Assembly: GCA_022266195.1 (NCBI GenBank)
Contig: WHVY01000003.1
Span: 8,370,001-8,434,000 of the forward strand
From: Tetranychus cinnabarinus
Taxonomy: Eukaryota; Arthropoda; Arachnida; Trombidiformes; Tetranychidae
Length of the DNA: 64,000 nt
Reading direction: 5' to 3'
The notes below the pieces were generated by a model, which made no database searches, was not told where the DNA came from, and was given only the letters and a program-made list of their open reading frames with translations. The translations under genes and the position numbers were made by a program. Below are positions 1-11,600 of the stretch, one piece after another; within the stretch, counting starts at the first letter, position 1, and every line of letters starts with the position of its first letter.

Positions 1-2929
1 GGGAAATGTAAAACTGGTCAAGACTCTGGTCTTACTAGCAATATAATTTACTTTTTACCCATTGATTCAACTTTCTTCAACTCGACCTTGTTATTGTTTC
101 AACATTAAACCCAAATTATAGTCAATATTTCCATGAACAAAAAAGTGAATAAATATTGCCACTTGAAACACAGAAAAGTTTTGATTAATAAATGATAATG
201 ATCGTTATAATGATAATATTTGTTTAGGAAAAACCAGACTAAAGTAACAAGCGAAAAATTGGATAAAACAAATTCTCAACTCTTTACATCTTTTTTTCCC
301 TATGAAATGATAGTTGGTTAATGATGATGATAAAGTTGAGTTCACGAAAATTCCATGTAAATCAAGAAAAATTATTACAATTGGAGTTGAAACTTGCAAT
401 GCAACATAAATCTGTCTAATCAAATTATAACAAAGTTTTCCATGTAAATTGAATTTTCAATCTAAACAGATTATGATTCAATTGTAAATCATAATTGTTC
501 AACAATGATACAATCATCAAAAACAAGTGTAATAAAATTGTTGACAGTTATTGCCTCAATTAAGAAGTAAATTCAATTGAGCGGCATGTTAATTAGATTT
601 GCTGTTGATTAACAATTTTCCTCTTGATTAAGATTCAAGATAAATTAGTCAAAATGGATTTGGTAACATATGGATTAAACTGGTGACTATTTACATTTTC
701 AACGTCAACCGATAATGATCAATCAAAGGAAAAGACAACGAAAAGGTGACAAAAAAAGTTCATTATTCAGAAATGACAGGGAACAGAGAGAGAGAGAAGA
801 AAAAAGTTGAAGAAAAAAAGAGGATTCAAGATAAAACTCTTTGCAGGCAAAAAAGAGGCTTTTCATGATAATTAGTTGACAGCAAAGTCGTTATTCAGGC
901 TATTCTGGATATTGGGTAAAGTTGAGTTTGCTTAAATTACTGTCAATTAATTGTTTAGGCCAGGTTAATAGAGATGAGAAGTTTGTGACTGTGAATGTTA
1001 ACATGGTAAAATAAATAGGATGGGATGAGGAAAGTAAAACAATGAATAAGGTTAACTCATCAAGTATCATCATTGATATAATAATAAGAGTGATCAAGAG
1101 CATTGCAATGATCATGGTGATCATGTTGAAATGGCAAGCGAAGCATCTGAACAAATAAGAGATGATTTGAGGTAAAATCATCATCGACATTATCAAGTTT
1201 GTTACTTTTTCTTCCTGTTAATGTTTATTCAAACTCAAGTCTTTTTTTTGGGTTCGGGCTCGTTCATCATTACAATCAGTGACAGGTTTGCTTTACATCA
1301 ATTTTGACAAAGTGTTTGACTCTTGATAAGGTGACTTGAGATGATTACATTTTGATGGAAATTACAAATTGTCTTTTGACATTGATAAACCATTTTTTTG
1401 GCAAATCAAAAGATCTGGGATTGAATCTGAGGAAAGGTAAAATTGGGTTTCTTAACTGTATCTCAGTCCATTATTTTTACCAGAAAAAAAATGACATTCT
1501 CTAGGTTTGACTTCCTGAATTATTTAGGTAAGCTTTCAAATGATTAACTATTGATAGGTTAAAAGGTAAAAGATTGGACAGAAGAAGAAGAAGGAGAAAG
1601 GAAAAATGAAAAAGATTGAAATTGCGGGTTAAAATTGAAATATTTGGCCAGTTGTTTGCAATTGCAATTTAACCTGACACTTATTGTTATTGATAAAGTT
1701 GACTTGAAAGCTTGTCAGTTGGGAAAAGAGTTGAACGAGAAATGCAATAATAATCAAGTAATTAAGCGTTTCTTAAATGCAAAATAGTTGAAGGTTGCAA
1801 GTTAATCAATCAAATGATTCGGGATTACATAATTTATCACTCAGCAGCTATTGGACCAACAGATAATTCAATTGAGTCTATTGATAGAGTTATTAGAGTG
1901 TTAATGTAATTATTAAATCATCATTTGTGTGTTGATTTTTTTCGCCAACAGACTAACATTGAACTTTGTTTTGCCGGGTAAAGGCTTTTATCGAGATCAA
2001 GAACACTCTTCGTCTATCAATAACACATTTTATCTACACAATTAATACATAGTATCAACGGTAACAGGGTAAGGAAAGAGATGAAAGGAAAAGCTTTATT
2101 TCATGATAAATTTTGTATTCTTGCTATTTTTTTCGTACCAAGTTTATCAGCAAATTGTCAAGGTTAACTATTGTTGAAATGCTTTATCTCACAAATACAA
2201 TCAAATGACAAAAATATTTGCATAGACTTGAAACTGGTAAATGTTGGAAAAAAACATATGGAATTTTTAGATCTTGTAGTGAATAGTGATCGAGTTATGA
2301 AAGATTCAAAATGTTATAATAATGGTTGCAAGTTTAAGCTGTATGGAACAATTGATTGATTGATTGAAGGCAGCAGCCTATGAAATAACAAAACTGTGCA
2401 CATGTAATTAACTTGAAGCATAATATGATGGTTTCTCCTTTTGTTTTTTTACAGTCAACCGCTAACATTACAAGGATTAAAAAAAATCAATGCAATTCAT
2501 TTGCATTGACATTAAATTGACATGAAATTTCTTCCAAGAATTGTTAGTCTTCAACACATTTGAGACATTTTTTTACACAATCAACAAATAACCAAAGCTA
2601 ACCATATTGTTATAAGAAAGTGACTCGGTTGATACTGAGCAGATAATGAATGAAACAATAAACAAATAAAAGGAAATTGAAAAAAAAGGTAAAGAGTTGA
2701 GTAAAAACCCAGATAGAACATATTGCATATTGACAATAGAATAGCATTGAAAACAAGTCAATATTGAGATAATAATGGAGATGTAATTTATAATGGATTC
2801 AATAGTAACAATAATTTTATAAGGATTCATAATATGATGTAAGGATAGAGGTTAGGGAAGGTAAGGAAATAGGTAAGATTGCAAAGATAGAAAGACAGAA
2901 AAGGATGGGAAAAAAATGATGAAACTTAC
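1..2929. other. Non-coding DNA left of the TLDc exon, probably intron of that gene
   Basis: No ORF here resembles a known protein. The TLDc exon to the right ends in a good donor (GTAAGT on the minus strand), so at least part of this stretch should be its downstream intron. I looked on the minus strand for the missing C-terminal TLDc exon (the conserved part after the FGAGE residues) and did not find it. The stretch contains a short (GA)n run at 784-800 and a GAA-rich run near 1580-1600. The hydrophobic ORFs at 2573-3062 on the minus strand are low-complexity AT-rich translations or overlap the real exon in another frame. Confidence 0.5.
784..800. repeat. (GA)n microsatellite
   Basis: About eight consecutive GA units followed by a purine-rich tail (AGAAGAAAAAAG). 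It is a simple-sequence tract with no gene around it. Confidence 0.7.
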
Positions 2930-3369
2930 TCTCCAGCACCAAATGCAATACTTTCTGTGTCACCCTTAATAAAATAAACATTATCACCAGTCCACCTAAA
3001 GCACCTGAATTCAGGGTAAAATGAGAATAGAAAGGTTTCACCAGTTCCATAGAAGTGATCACTTGTTCTTAAAGATGTGGAAGTAAGGGCTCCAAATACG
3101 GATCCATCGGTGTCTTGGATAACCAGAAGAACTGGATTCTCATAATTAACCATATTTCGATAAATGGTTTTCAAACTGAAACCATGTTTAGATGTAGAGT
3201 AGATCAAAGCCCATGAGTATCCTTCAGTGCGAGCTGGCAGGTGACGAGCCAACTCTCGTCTACGATCTTCCGTTAGAATATCTGATTCACCGATTAGATC
3301 TGGAAGAGGAAATTCAATGGGCTCCTTGAAGGGCAATCCTTTCTTACACTGACCAATTTGTGAACACAT
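2930..3369 (-). CDS. OXR1-like: TLDc-domain protein, OXR1/NCOA7 family (one exon, partial gene)
   Basis: This single exon encodes 146 residues of a TLDc domain. Recognisable blocks in order are LPARTEGYSWALIYSTSKHG, LKTIYRNM, PVLLVIQDTDGSVFGAL, YGTGETFLFSF, then FRWTGDNVYFIKGD and ending at AFGAGE. These match the conserved N-terminal two thirds of the TLDc fold of OXR1, NCOA7 and Drosophila mustard. Family members protect against oxidative damage and bind and regulate the V-ATPase. The exon ends after two bases of a codon at a GTAAGT donor, a position where related genes also have a junction, so the last part of the domain (normally GLWLD...DLYHGRS) must be in a later exon that I could not find; it probably lies left of the window. 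The 5' end is uncertain: translation could start at the ATG at 3369 (a short TLDc-only isoform), or the exon could begin at a CAG acceptor at 3348 with more upstream exons. A pyrimidine-rich stretch lies upstream of 3369. No LysM or GRAM domain is visible. OXR1 and NCOA7 cannot be told apart from this exon. Confidence 0.88.
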
Positions 3370-5124
3370 TGAATGTTGAGAATAATAAAAGGAACAAAAA
3401 AAAGCAAAACAAGAAACAAAAATAAATATGTGTGAATATAAATTTAAAGGAAAAGCGTTTCAACAGCAATAACAATTACAGATATTGATGGGGCTTGGGG
3501 CCAACTGAGTATAAGACATATTTGAGCATAAGCATTACCACTTTTGATAGTTTACCAGTTAAGATGAAAGGAGAAGCTTAATGCTTTGATGCTGAAAAAA
3601 AATAACAAATCAATAAAATTTCTGTTGATAGACCATCAGGTGTCACTAGGTGAGATTCGATGATAAAAGCCAATAGATGGCTCTGATGGATAAACCCAAA
3701 AAATTATTGAATAATTTTGTTTTGCTAATGATAATTTTGCGGCTCAACAGTTGAATAAATTAAGCTATTAAAGGGCTGTCTGGTTCACTATCTGCATCAT
3801 TAACAATTGTCAAACTAATGGGATGTTTACATTTTTTACTATTTCATTTGTGTCTTCCAACATCAACATCACTCCAAATGCTCGTTCTGTAGGAATGATT
3901 ATTGTTTTTCTCCTGTTAATTTGATTTTTTCCTATCTTGATATTTACTTATGAAAACTGTTCAGCATGTAACTTGTTTTCATTTAATACCGGCAATCACT
4001 CTTTATTTACCGTAATATTGTGTAATGTTGATAGAGATTCCAGGAATTAATCTGGAATCAAATGGATATGCTTTACCAAACAGGATAAAAACAACTTCAA
4101 TAGGATCTTAATGCTAAGTACACCTCGTTCTCAATTAGATGAGATGGAACAGTCGATATGAAGTACATAAAATGTATTCCAAAAAATGGCATTGTACTCA
4201 TTTTTATGGTAACAAGTGTAGCTGAAATTTTCTTGTTTTCTGATCTTAGCTTTCCTTTATAATTAAGAATAGATCAGGGGTAATCCTGGTTAAACGTATG
4301 AAAGCTAAAAGTGATCTAACTGAAAGATAAATGAAGGCCTGTAAGTATCGTAGCTTACAAGAAGTAACCATTAAATTGGCAATTCCAATTAAAGTGGGCA
4401 GAAAGATTTAGGGAAGTTTAGAAATTATTCAACTTTTTGATGATACATATTTAATGGTTATAAAAGATTGCAGATAACAACTATGATCAACAGTTAAAAA
4501 CAAAGAGAGAACTGATAAAGGAAGCATAAACAGAAATCATTTCAAGCTGAGCATCTAATCTGGAATAATACGATTTGACGTGGTAACTGAAATAACTTTT
4601 AGGGTCGATGTAACAACCGATTCACTAGAAAAGTTATAAACACAAGATTCAGCATTAGTAATCTCGATAGAAATAGAAATAGAAACGACATTGATTTAAT
4701 CATGACAGAGTAGATCAGATTTGCAGTTTTAGTCATCATTTTTTAACTTAGAATTGTGTCTCATGAAAAATCTTCCACCAAAGAGATTAATTGTTGACTA
4801 CGTTGACTCATTTTTTGTTTTTAAATGCGTACATTTTTCACCATTGTGACAATAGAATCGCGATAAATTCATTCATTGTGTAATAAGTTATTACTAATAA
4901 CTTGATTTAGGATCATAGTTTTGTTTAATCTTTTCTAAATTAGTTCCTTTGATTTGGCAAGACCGTAATTACCACAGTTAACAGAGAGCCATCAACCAAT
5001 GATAGATTATGAATAAATGGCAGGTTACATCACTGGAAAAATCGGTAATATTGTTCAGAGATCTAAAGTCACAAGTCGATTTCAAAAAGCTGTTGTTAAT
5101 AACTAATGACAACATTATGTGCTC
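3370..5124. other. Spacer between the DARS2 3' end and the TLDc exon
   Basis: About 1.75 kb without a convincing ORF on either strand. It should hold the 3' UTR of DARS2 and the promoter or upstream intron of the TLDc gene, both on the minus strand. I see a possible late poly(A) signal for DARS2 (ATTAAA on the minus strand near 4926) but none close to the stop. A 9-bp perfect hairpin with a one-base centre (AAGTTATTA/TAATAACTT) lies at 4885-4903. A CTCF-like word lies at 3670-3681. Confidence 0.5.
3670..3681 (+). promoter_or_regulatory. CTCF-like word CCAATAGATGGC
   Basis: The 12 bases match the core CTCF consensus CCASYAGRKGGC at all but one position. A closely similar word (CCAATAGATGGCAG) occurs at 16285-16298. 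It lies in the spacer between two genes, where an insulator or promoter element would be plausible. A short motif match is weak evidence of binding. Confidence 0.25.
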
Positions 5125-7322
5125 CTAAGTTGGCTTGATATTATATGACTTGAGAATCGAAGGTGATAACTCTGTCGGACCACCACTTAAAGGATCTTTA
5201 CCAGTAAATGATTTTGGAAAAGCGATAACTTCCCGAATTGACGAAGCATTGCACATTATACGTATCAAACGATCCAGGCCTAATGCGATGCCACCATGAG
5301 GAGGAGCTCCTGATCGTAGAGCATCGAGGAAGAATTGTAGCGAAGAGTAATCCACTTTTAAAATGTCTTTTAAAATATACTCTTGAACATTGGCATCATG
5401 AATTCGCATGGATCCACCGCCAACCTCTTCTCCGTTAAGCACGAGGTCAAATTGGTCACCAACAACTTGTAATGGGTTTGAATAGAGCTTTTCAAGTTGA
5501 TTAGCTTTGGGCGCGGAAAAAGGGTGATGTGAACTTTCAATGGTACCATCGAGCTCGTTTTTGGTGAAAAGTGGGAAATCAACGATCCAAACAAAAGAGT
5601 TATCAAGACAGTTGGAGATATTATTTTCTGCAATGCACTTAATACTAAGATTTCTAAATTTACCCATGAACCGTCTCTGAATAGGGAAAAAGATAGATTA
5701 GAAAGTTTAATATAGTTGATAGTTACAAATCTAAAATATAATTATAGTTAAAAAATAATCTTACAATTTCAGCGCTGTCCCCATAAGCTACGAACAGGTA
5801 ATCTCCTTTATATAATTTCATTTTTTGCGTGATACAGAATTTTATTGGCTCATCAATTTTGACATTGTCTTCCCTGTCCAACGTCCAGCAATCAGGGTCA
5901 TTTATTTTAAGTCCGATCACTTTACCTTCGAATGATAAATCTTCAGCCACGCTCAAACTTAGCTGATAAAGCTTTGACTCTAGGTTTTCCTGAAGAAAAG
6001 ACGAGATACTTGTCATTAGTAAGTGAGAACATAGGAAATTTATTATAACTTACATCAACTCCATTGGGAATGGCAAGTCCAATCGCGGGTCTTTTGATAA
6101 TGTCTTCCAAAGGAGTTGTGAGATCATGTAACTATGAGAAGAAGAATGAATAAGTTTAAGTTGATAGTTGAATATGATGGGAAATATTCACTGACCTCAA
6201 TGTCACTTCTTAAATCGGGCTTATCCGATCCATATTTCTGTAAGGCCTGATCGTACGATATTCTTGGAAATGGTATTGTTATTGAGCCTGCAAAAGAAGG
6301 CCAAATGGCAACAAGTAATGCTTCAATAAGATCTATGATTCCATCAGTATTTGTAAAAGACATTTCAAGATCTATCTGTTTAAACCAACGAAAACAGTAA
6401 ATAAAAGCAATATTATCGGGATGTGAGCAATCAATAGAAAAGTCAAAATGTTCAAATTTCTTGACTCATACCTGAGAAAATTCTGGTTGACGATCTGGTC
6501 TTGAAACTTCATCTCTCATGCACTTAGCAATTTGAAAATACCTATCTAAACCGCCAATCATCAAAAGTTGTTTAAAAATTTGGGGACTTTGGGCTAAGCA
6601 ATAAAATTTGTTATGATCATGTGTTGGCACAATAAACTCATGAGCACCCTAAGAAAGATAAAGGAAAAGCATAAGTAGATTAATAAACGGCATAAACTTA
6701 ACCAGATTGTGAATATACTTACTCCAGGTGTATGTTTTTGAAGCAATGGTGTTTCAACTTCAATAAATCCTTCTTGATGGAAAAAATTTCTAACGTTGTT
6801 CATTATTTGACTTTTCAAACGAAGATTTGAACTGATTGCTTTGTTTCTTAGGTCAATATAACGATACTTCAATCTATCTGATTCTTTGGTTATCAAAGCT
6901 GGAAAGGTTCTTTTGTTGATTACTTCAAATTGGTCAACCAAAACCTCAATGGCTCCTGTTTTCATTTTGTTATTTTCTTGTCCTTTGGGACGCTTTGTAA
7001 CTGTTCCTTCAGCTTTAATGACTGATCCAATTGGTAACTTTGAGATAGGAGCATGACTTTGCTTGAAAATTAGCTGTGTATCACCATAGGCATCATTGAC
7101 AACAAGGAAAACAGCTGAACCATGAGTTCTAATATGTTTGATCCAACCATGAAGAGTAACTTTTTTACCAATATCTGATTCCTTCAAGTCACCACAATTG
7201 TGTTGCCGCAAAGTGAAACGGTTAACCTCACTTAGTCCCCAATTATAACGAAATGACAAATGTACAGGTGATCTTGTTAAAGAATGCAGGGATTTACAAA
7301 GCTGGTAACTAAATTTATTCAT
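5125..7322 (-). CDS. DARS2: Mitochondrial aspartyl-tRNA synthetase, six coding exons
   Basis: Charges mitochondrial tRNA-Asp with aspartate. Exons on the minus strand are 7322-6723, 6648-6472, 6375-6196, 6131-6054, 5989-5765 and 5676-5125. All junctions are phase 0 with GT...AG ends, and the introns are 74, 96, 64, 64 and 88 bp. The joined protein is 603 aa, close to the human enzyme at about 645 aa. The start at 7322 is the first ATG after an in-frame TGA 18 nt upstream. The first 30 residues are basic and lack acidic residues, like a mitochondrial presequence. An OB-fold anticodon-binding domain covers about 45-135. Class II core features follow: motif 1 around EVETPLL (about 190-196); motif 2 with CMRDE and RPDRQPEF (243-257); IDLEMSF at the start of exon 3; a bacterial-type GAD insertion across exons 4-5; WIVDFPLF (450-457); SSHHPF (468-473); and motif 3 GAPPHGGIALGLDRLI (543-558) with its arginine at 556. 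All expected catalytic blocks are present and no frame is broken. The bacterial-type architecture separates it from cytosolic DARS1; the introns rule out bacterial contamination. Confidence 0.96.
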
Positions 7323-7410
7323 TTTATCGACACAAATTCATATTCAATAAACAATGTTTATTTTCAAAGTTGTTTACCAAAATGCGGTAGTAGAGTAAAA
7401 ATATACAATA

Positions 7411-7419
7411 CAGATGGCG
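7411..7419 (-). promoter_or_regulatory. CGCCATCTG promoter word upstream of DARS2 (YY1- or CTCF-like)
   Basis: CAGATGGCG on the plus strand, i.e. CGCCATCTG in the direction of DARS2, about 90 bp upstream of the ATG. It resembles the YY1 core (ATGGCG) common in animal housekeeping promoters and also the 3' half of a CTCF site. A similar word, CTAGATGGCG, is found at 8811-8820. Assigned from motif likeness and position only. Confidence 0.3.
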
Positions 7420-8128
7420 TTAGCTAACTGTTGACTGAATCAGCCGGTAAACATTTTGATTTGAAATAATTCATCACAAGTTAAAAATTGAATCTTTTTG
7501 CCTTTTAATTAGTTCCCAGCTCCTAATGATAATCAAGAACTATATTGTGTGTTTAAATTAACAAAGTATCCACTAATAGACTTAATTTGAGTGAAAATCT
7601 ATGGCTAAAGGACGTGGTGATGTGTATTGATGGAAGCTACGGAAAATCAAGTTTTGTGAAATTTCTGCCCTTTCAAGTCCACTGAACGCTCAAAGACCAG
7701 AAATTTGTAATTTTCTTAACAGTAGTTTTTAAATAAACTTCACCTAGTGTAGAAATGAAATTTAGTTTAATTTAGATTGAACTACAGTAATCGTAAGAAC
7801 AATCTTGGAAATTGAATGATTGACTGGTCTTTTATTGATATTATGAATTATGACATTAATAAATGAAACAATTCAGCTCTTGGAATGGTTTTTATTGGAA
7901 GTTGCGAGTAACGATTACATAATTTATTTCCAGATCATTATTTAAATGAGATATTGATTATCCAAAAGAGATTCATTAGTTATGATCGCTAATAGATTTT
8001 CAAGTCTATTGTAAATCACATTTTAAGTAAGCGTGGGAAGTTCATCCTGAACGATTGTAATTGATAAAATTAAATTGAATATTCTTGATCATTGCACGTA
8101 TTTTAAATGATGAGCATAATGGAAAACG

Positions 8129-8134
8129 TTTAAT
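8129..8134 (-). terminator. Possible poly(A) signal ATTAAA for NUDT18
   Basis: ATTAAA on the minus strand starts 17 nt after the NUDT18 stop codon. It is the commonest variant of AATAAA. In DNA this AT-rich the hexamer can occur by chance, and the 3' UTR it would imply is very short. Confidence 0.3.
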
Positions 8135-8151
8135 TATCAGATGAAAACAGG

Positions 8152-8661
8152 TTAAACGATATGGAACGCAAGGCTTCGATTTTTCGTTAAATGATCCAAT
8201 AGCTGTGTCTCAATCTCCATGTTAACCTCTTGCCATGAGTAGCTATCTCGAGGTGACGATTGCTCCATTGGAACCTAATAAATTTACACGAAAAATCATT
8301 ATTTCTGTCATTTATAAACATTAATGATGTTTAAACCTTCAAAGCAAAGATAACTCACAACACATGAAACCAATAAAGTTAAGCAAAGTCCATCCTTTTC
8401 AGTCAAAGGAAATCCACTGTGTTCAATAGACAATACTCCATGAGGACGGTGTTGAGGAGCTTGATTATTAAAAATATACTTTAAAAATAAGAAAAAAACA
8501 CGATTTAACCAAATTGTCAAAATCTAAAAACACAAACAGTTTAAGTTTACATTACCTGAACAAATCTTTTTAAAGTAGCATGAACACTTCGGATTGGATT
8601 GATTTCACAGACTGGTAGATGGCAACCATCTTTTTCAGAGGATAAAACATGAAGTCGATTA
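8152..8661 (-). CDS. NUDT18: NUDT18 exons 3-5 (C-terminal half)
   Basis: Three small exons: 8661-8556 (35 codons plus one base), 8478-8359 (40 codons) and 8274-8152 (40 codons plus TAA). No ATG starts a frame here, so they cannot be a gene of their own. The first exon opens after TTTTTCTAG and needs a donor leaving two bases, exactly what the Nudix exon at 19786 supplies (AA + T gives Asn). For exon 4 an earlier AG at 8524 would keep the frame open and add 15 hydrophobic residues, but it would leave an intron of only 32 bp, so the acceptor at 8479 is preferred; it also gives the length seen in the human protein. The protein ends in KNRSLAFHIV. Confidence 0.9.
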
Positions 8662-11600
8662 CTAGAAAAATGAAAAAAAACAGCAAAAAAATTAAAGAAA
8701 AGAGTTAATCAAAGCCAATCAAATTGAATAAATGTTGGTTTACTTTTGCTATGAATTTTATTGTTTTGAAAATAAAGATTTTTGTAAAAATGTAGTTTCT
8801 CAAGGAATATCTAGATGGCGTTAAGAGCTTCGTAAAGTTACAGACATTAGATTGTTATATTGTGTAAATCCTAATGATTATTATATTATTTTCACGTTTT
8901 AATTGTTGTTATTCAAAAGAAATGAAACGACAAAAGTGTTATCTATTAGTGACTTCAACAAAATTGCTTCAAAACTTGACCAACTGATGTCTAAAAGGAG
9001 ATTTTGTGGATAAATACAAAAAATTGAAGCCATCAGAAGTAACTATAATGTATTGCCAGACTTGAAACCTTCTCTATTTGGATGACAATTTATTTGGTCA
9101 TTCTTAAACTAATGGCGTACCAACGGAACCAATTTTGAGTGGACAATCAAAACGATAAAGGTTTGGATGAAAAGTAAAATCAAAGTCTTTCTAGCCTCAA
9201 AATTTCATTTCTATCCATTGTTATTAATCTAGATAATACCTAAATTGTCTCGAATTGACTCTACTTTTTGTTTTATCTTTCAGGGATCCATTTTTCCTTA
9301 ACTCACAACCATCAACTAATTTATCATGAAACAGTGATATAATAATGGCTATTAAGATGATACAATCTCTCGACAAGAAGTAAAAACAAAGGAAAATAAA
9401 ACCTCATCTGATCCAGAGTAAAGCTCTCCTGATTTATGTGGATAAACTTTGCTTGTTCCAAAATTGGATTTTATTAACACAATTAGAGGATGTAAAGAAG
9501 AGACACCCGAACTAATGGCAAATGATAGATTTACAATTATACCTCAAACATTATCTACTCTAAAGATAATCTAATAAATCAATTAAACAGTAATTAGTTG
9601 GATACAAGTTGGATACAACCTGGTAACACAGAGACAGAGAGACAACACTCATAGACATATGTGAAAAGCAAGGCCTACAAATAATGGAGCCACCATCAAT
9701 AATAACGATACAAGTAGCTGGATAAGCAAACAATCAAGATTGATTCAATTTAATGTTGGGTAATTAATTAATTTAATGAGGAAAAAAGAGATTGAAGCAA
9801 ATCTTTTCCAAGTAAATTAATTAATTCAAGAACCAGTAACCAGTCTTTACTGTAAACCCAATGAACATGTAGATTATTATGATGATTGTCAGGCAATCAT
9901 TACAATAAACAGTAAGAGTGTGAATGAGGTAATAATAATAACTGCAATCAATGGGCAAAGTTAATCCAATAATTAACTGAACAGTTTGGGCACAATTTAA
10001 TTTGACATTTTCCGACTGTGAGTGGGTTTAAACAACAACAACAACCTGAGATGGAGCAAAATATGAAAGGTTGCATGGAAAACTGGTGAACAAGTCAAAA
10101 GTAAAAACAAAACCTATGGGAGGTTAAAAGCATAAAAAACATTAAAGTTGAGGTTAATTTCAACTGAAATGAAACACAAGTTGAAATTAATAAACACTCA
10201 CACACTTGAGTTGAAAATTACATTATTTTTTCATGGAAAAAAGCAAGAAATGAATTGAGCAAAGCAATTTTGACTCTATTTAGCTTTACTTGATAAGGTA
10301 ATAACATCACATCAACACATAACCAGTTATCATTACAAGACTTAAACATAAATAATAATCTAAATGATGTTTAATTGTCAGGAGATGTTTTCCTTCGAAA
10401 AAAGCAAAAGCCTGAAAAATTCTGTAAACTAATATTAATATTGAGTTCATTTTTTATTCAGCGCAAACAGAATCAAGACAAAATTAAGGAACAAACAAAA
10501 AAAACAAAAATCTCAATGGGAAGTGATTCTAACCACAAGTTAATTTGTATTAACTTATTAACCATTAAACTTTATGTGGGCTTTTTTATCCCAAATTAAA
10601 TTATAAAGTAAAATGATTCAACAGCAAATATAAATCAAAGTGTAAATCATTGGTTCAGCATTTCAAGATGAATAATTAAACCTCTCTTTTTATGCATAAT
10701 ATTAATGGTACCAATTAATTGTACCATGAAATCAATCAAATGTCAGTGACAAGGAAAATGGTTCAATGGAAACATTTAAAAGTGAAATTAACGGGTTAAC
10801 CATTGATATCAGTCAAGAAAGGTCAGTCGAGCTTATTGAGCATCATTATTGTGACAAGAAAATGATTGAGTTTGAATAATAGCCAAACAATTTGAATAAA
10901 GTTATCAAACCATTAATCAGATAAACTCGGATTCATTTAAAGTTGAACAATCAAAACAAAATAAGCTAATTTCCAGATTGAATTCTGTAAAATTAGTCAG
11001 TGAAAAATGAATGTTGAAGAGTTGAGTTTGTTGGCAATTAGCGAAATTCAACTAATCAAATTATTCTAATTAAATTGTGAGATAATGTTACATTTTAAAA
11101 AGTAGAAATTCGAGCAAATTAAGAAAAAAGATTCATTTTGATTCTACCAACAAATTTATTGATTTTCTCGGCATTTCAAGGAATCGATGGAGCGATCCCT
11201 TAAAAGTCTTCATTTCTCACAAAAAAGTCGGAAATTTTTCAAGAAAATCGAATTTTGAAACTAAAATTCGTCAAAAATTTTGATTTTACTCACAAAACTA
11301 AACAAATCTTTTCATAATCTTTTCTCTAATCAGAGACCAAAAGAGTAACCCAAAAGTGTTTTTATCCGTCTCAAGTCGACTTTGCGAGGTACCTACCAAT
11401 TAATCGATCGAATCGGATTTTAAATGTTGCTTGCTTTCAATTGAATTCAAGAATATTATCTGACAAATTGCGAGACAAATTTATGAGTGGAGAAAATTTC
11501 AATTCTTTTCCTTATTTTAATTTCTTGGCAATTGTTCGCTTAATGTAAATTTAAACTTAAGCTAATTTGAAAAAAAAACATTTTCTATACATTTGAAGCA

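Larger units (their letters stand above)
7323..8151. other. Spacer between NUDT18 3' end and DARS2 start
   Basis: About 0.83 kb with no ORF of note. It should contain the DARS2 promoter and 5' UTR on the minus strand (right next to 7322) and the NUDT18 3' UTR at its right end. A CGCCATCTG word (minus strand) lies about 90 bp upstream of the DARS2 start codon. Confidence 0.5.

Noticed and set aside
8479..8523. Alternative upstream acceptor for NUDT18 exon 4 that would add 15 hydrophobic residues in frame
   Set aside because: It would leave an intron of only 32 bp, and the added residues are the translation of a polypyrimidine tract. The acceptor at 8479 gives a 77-bp intron and the family length.
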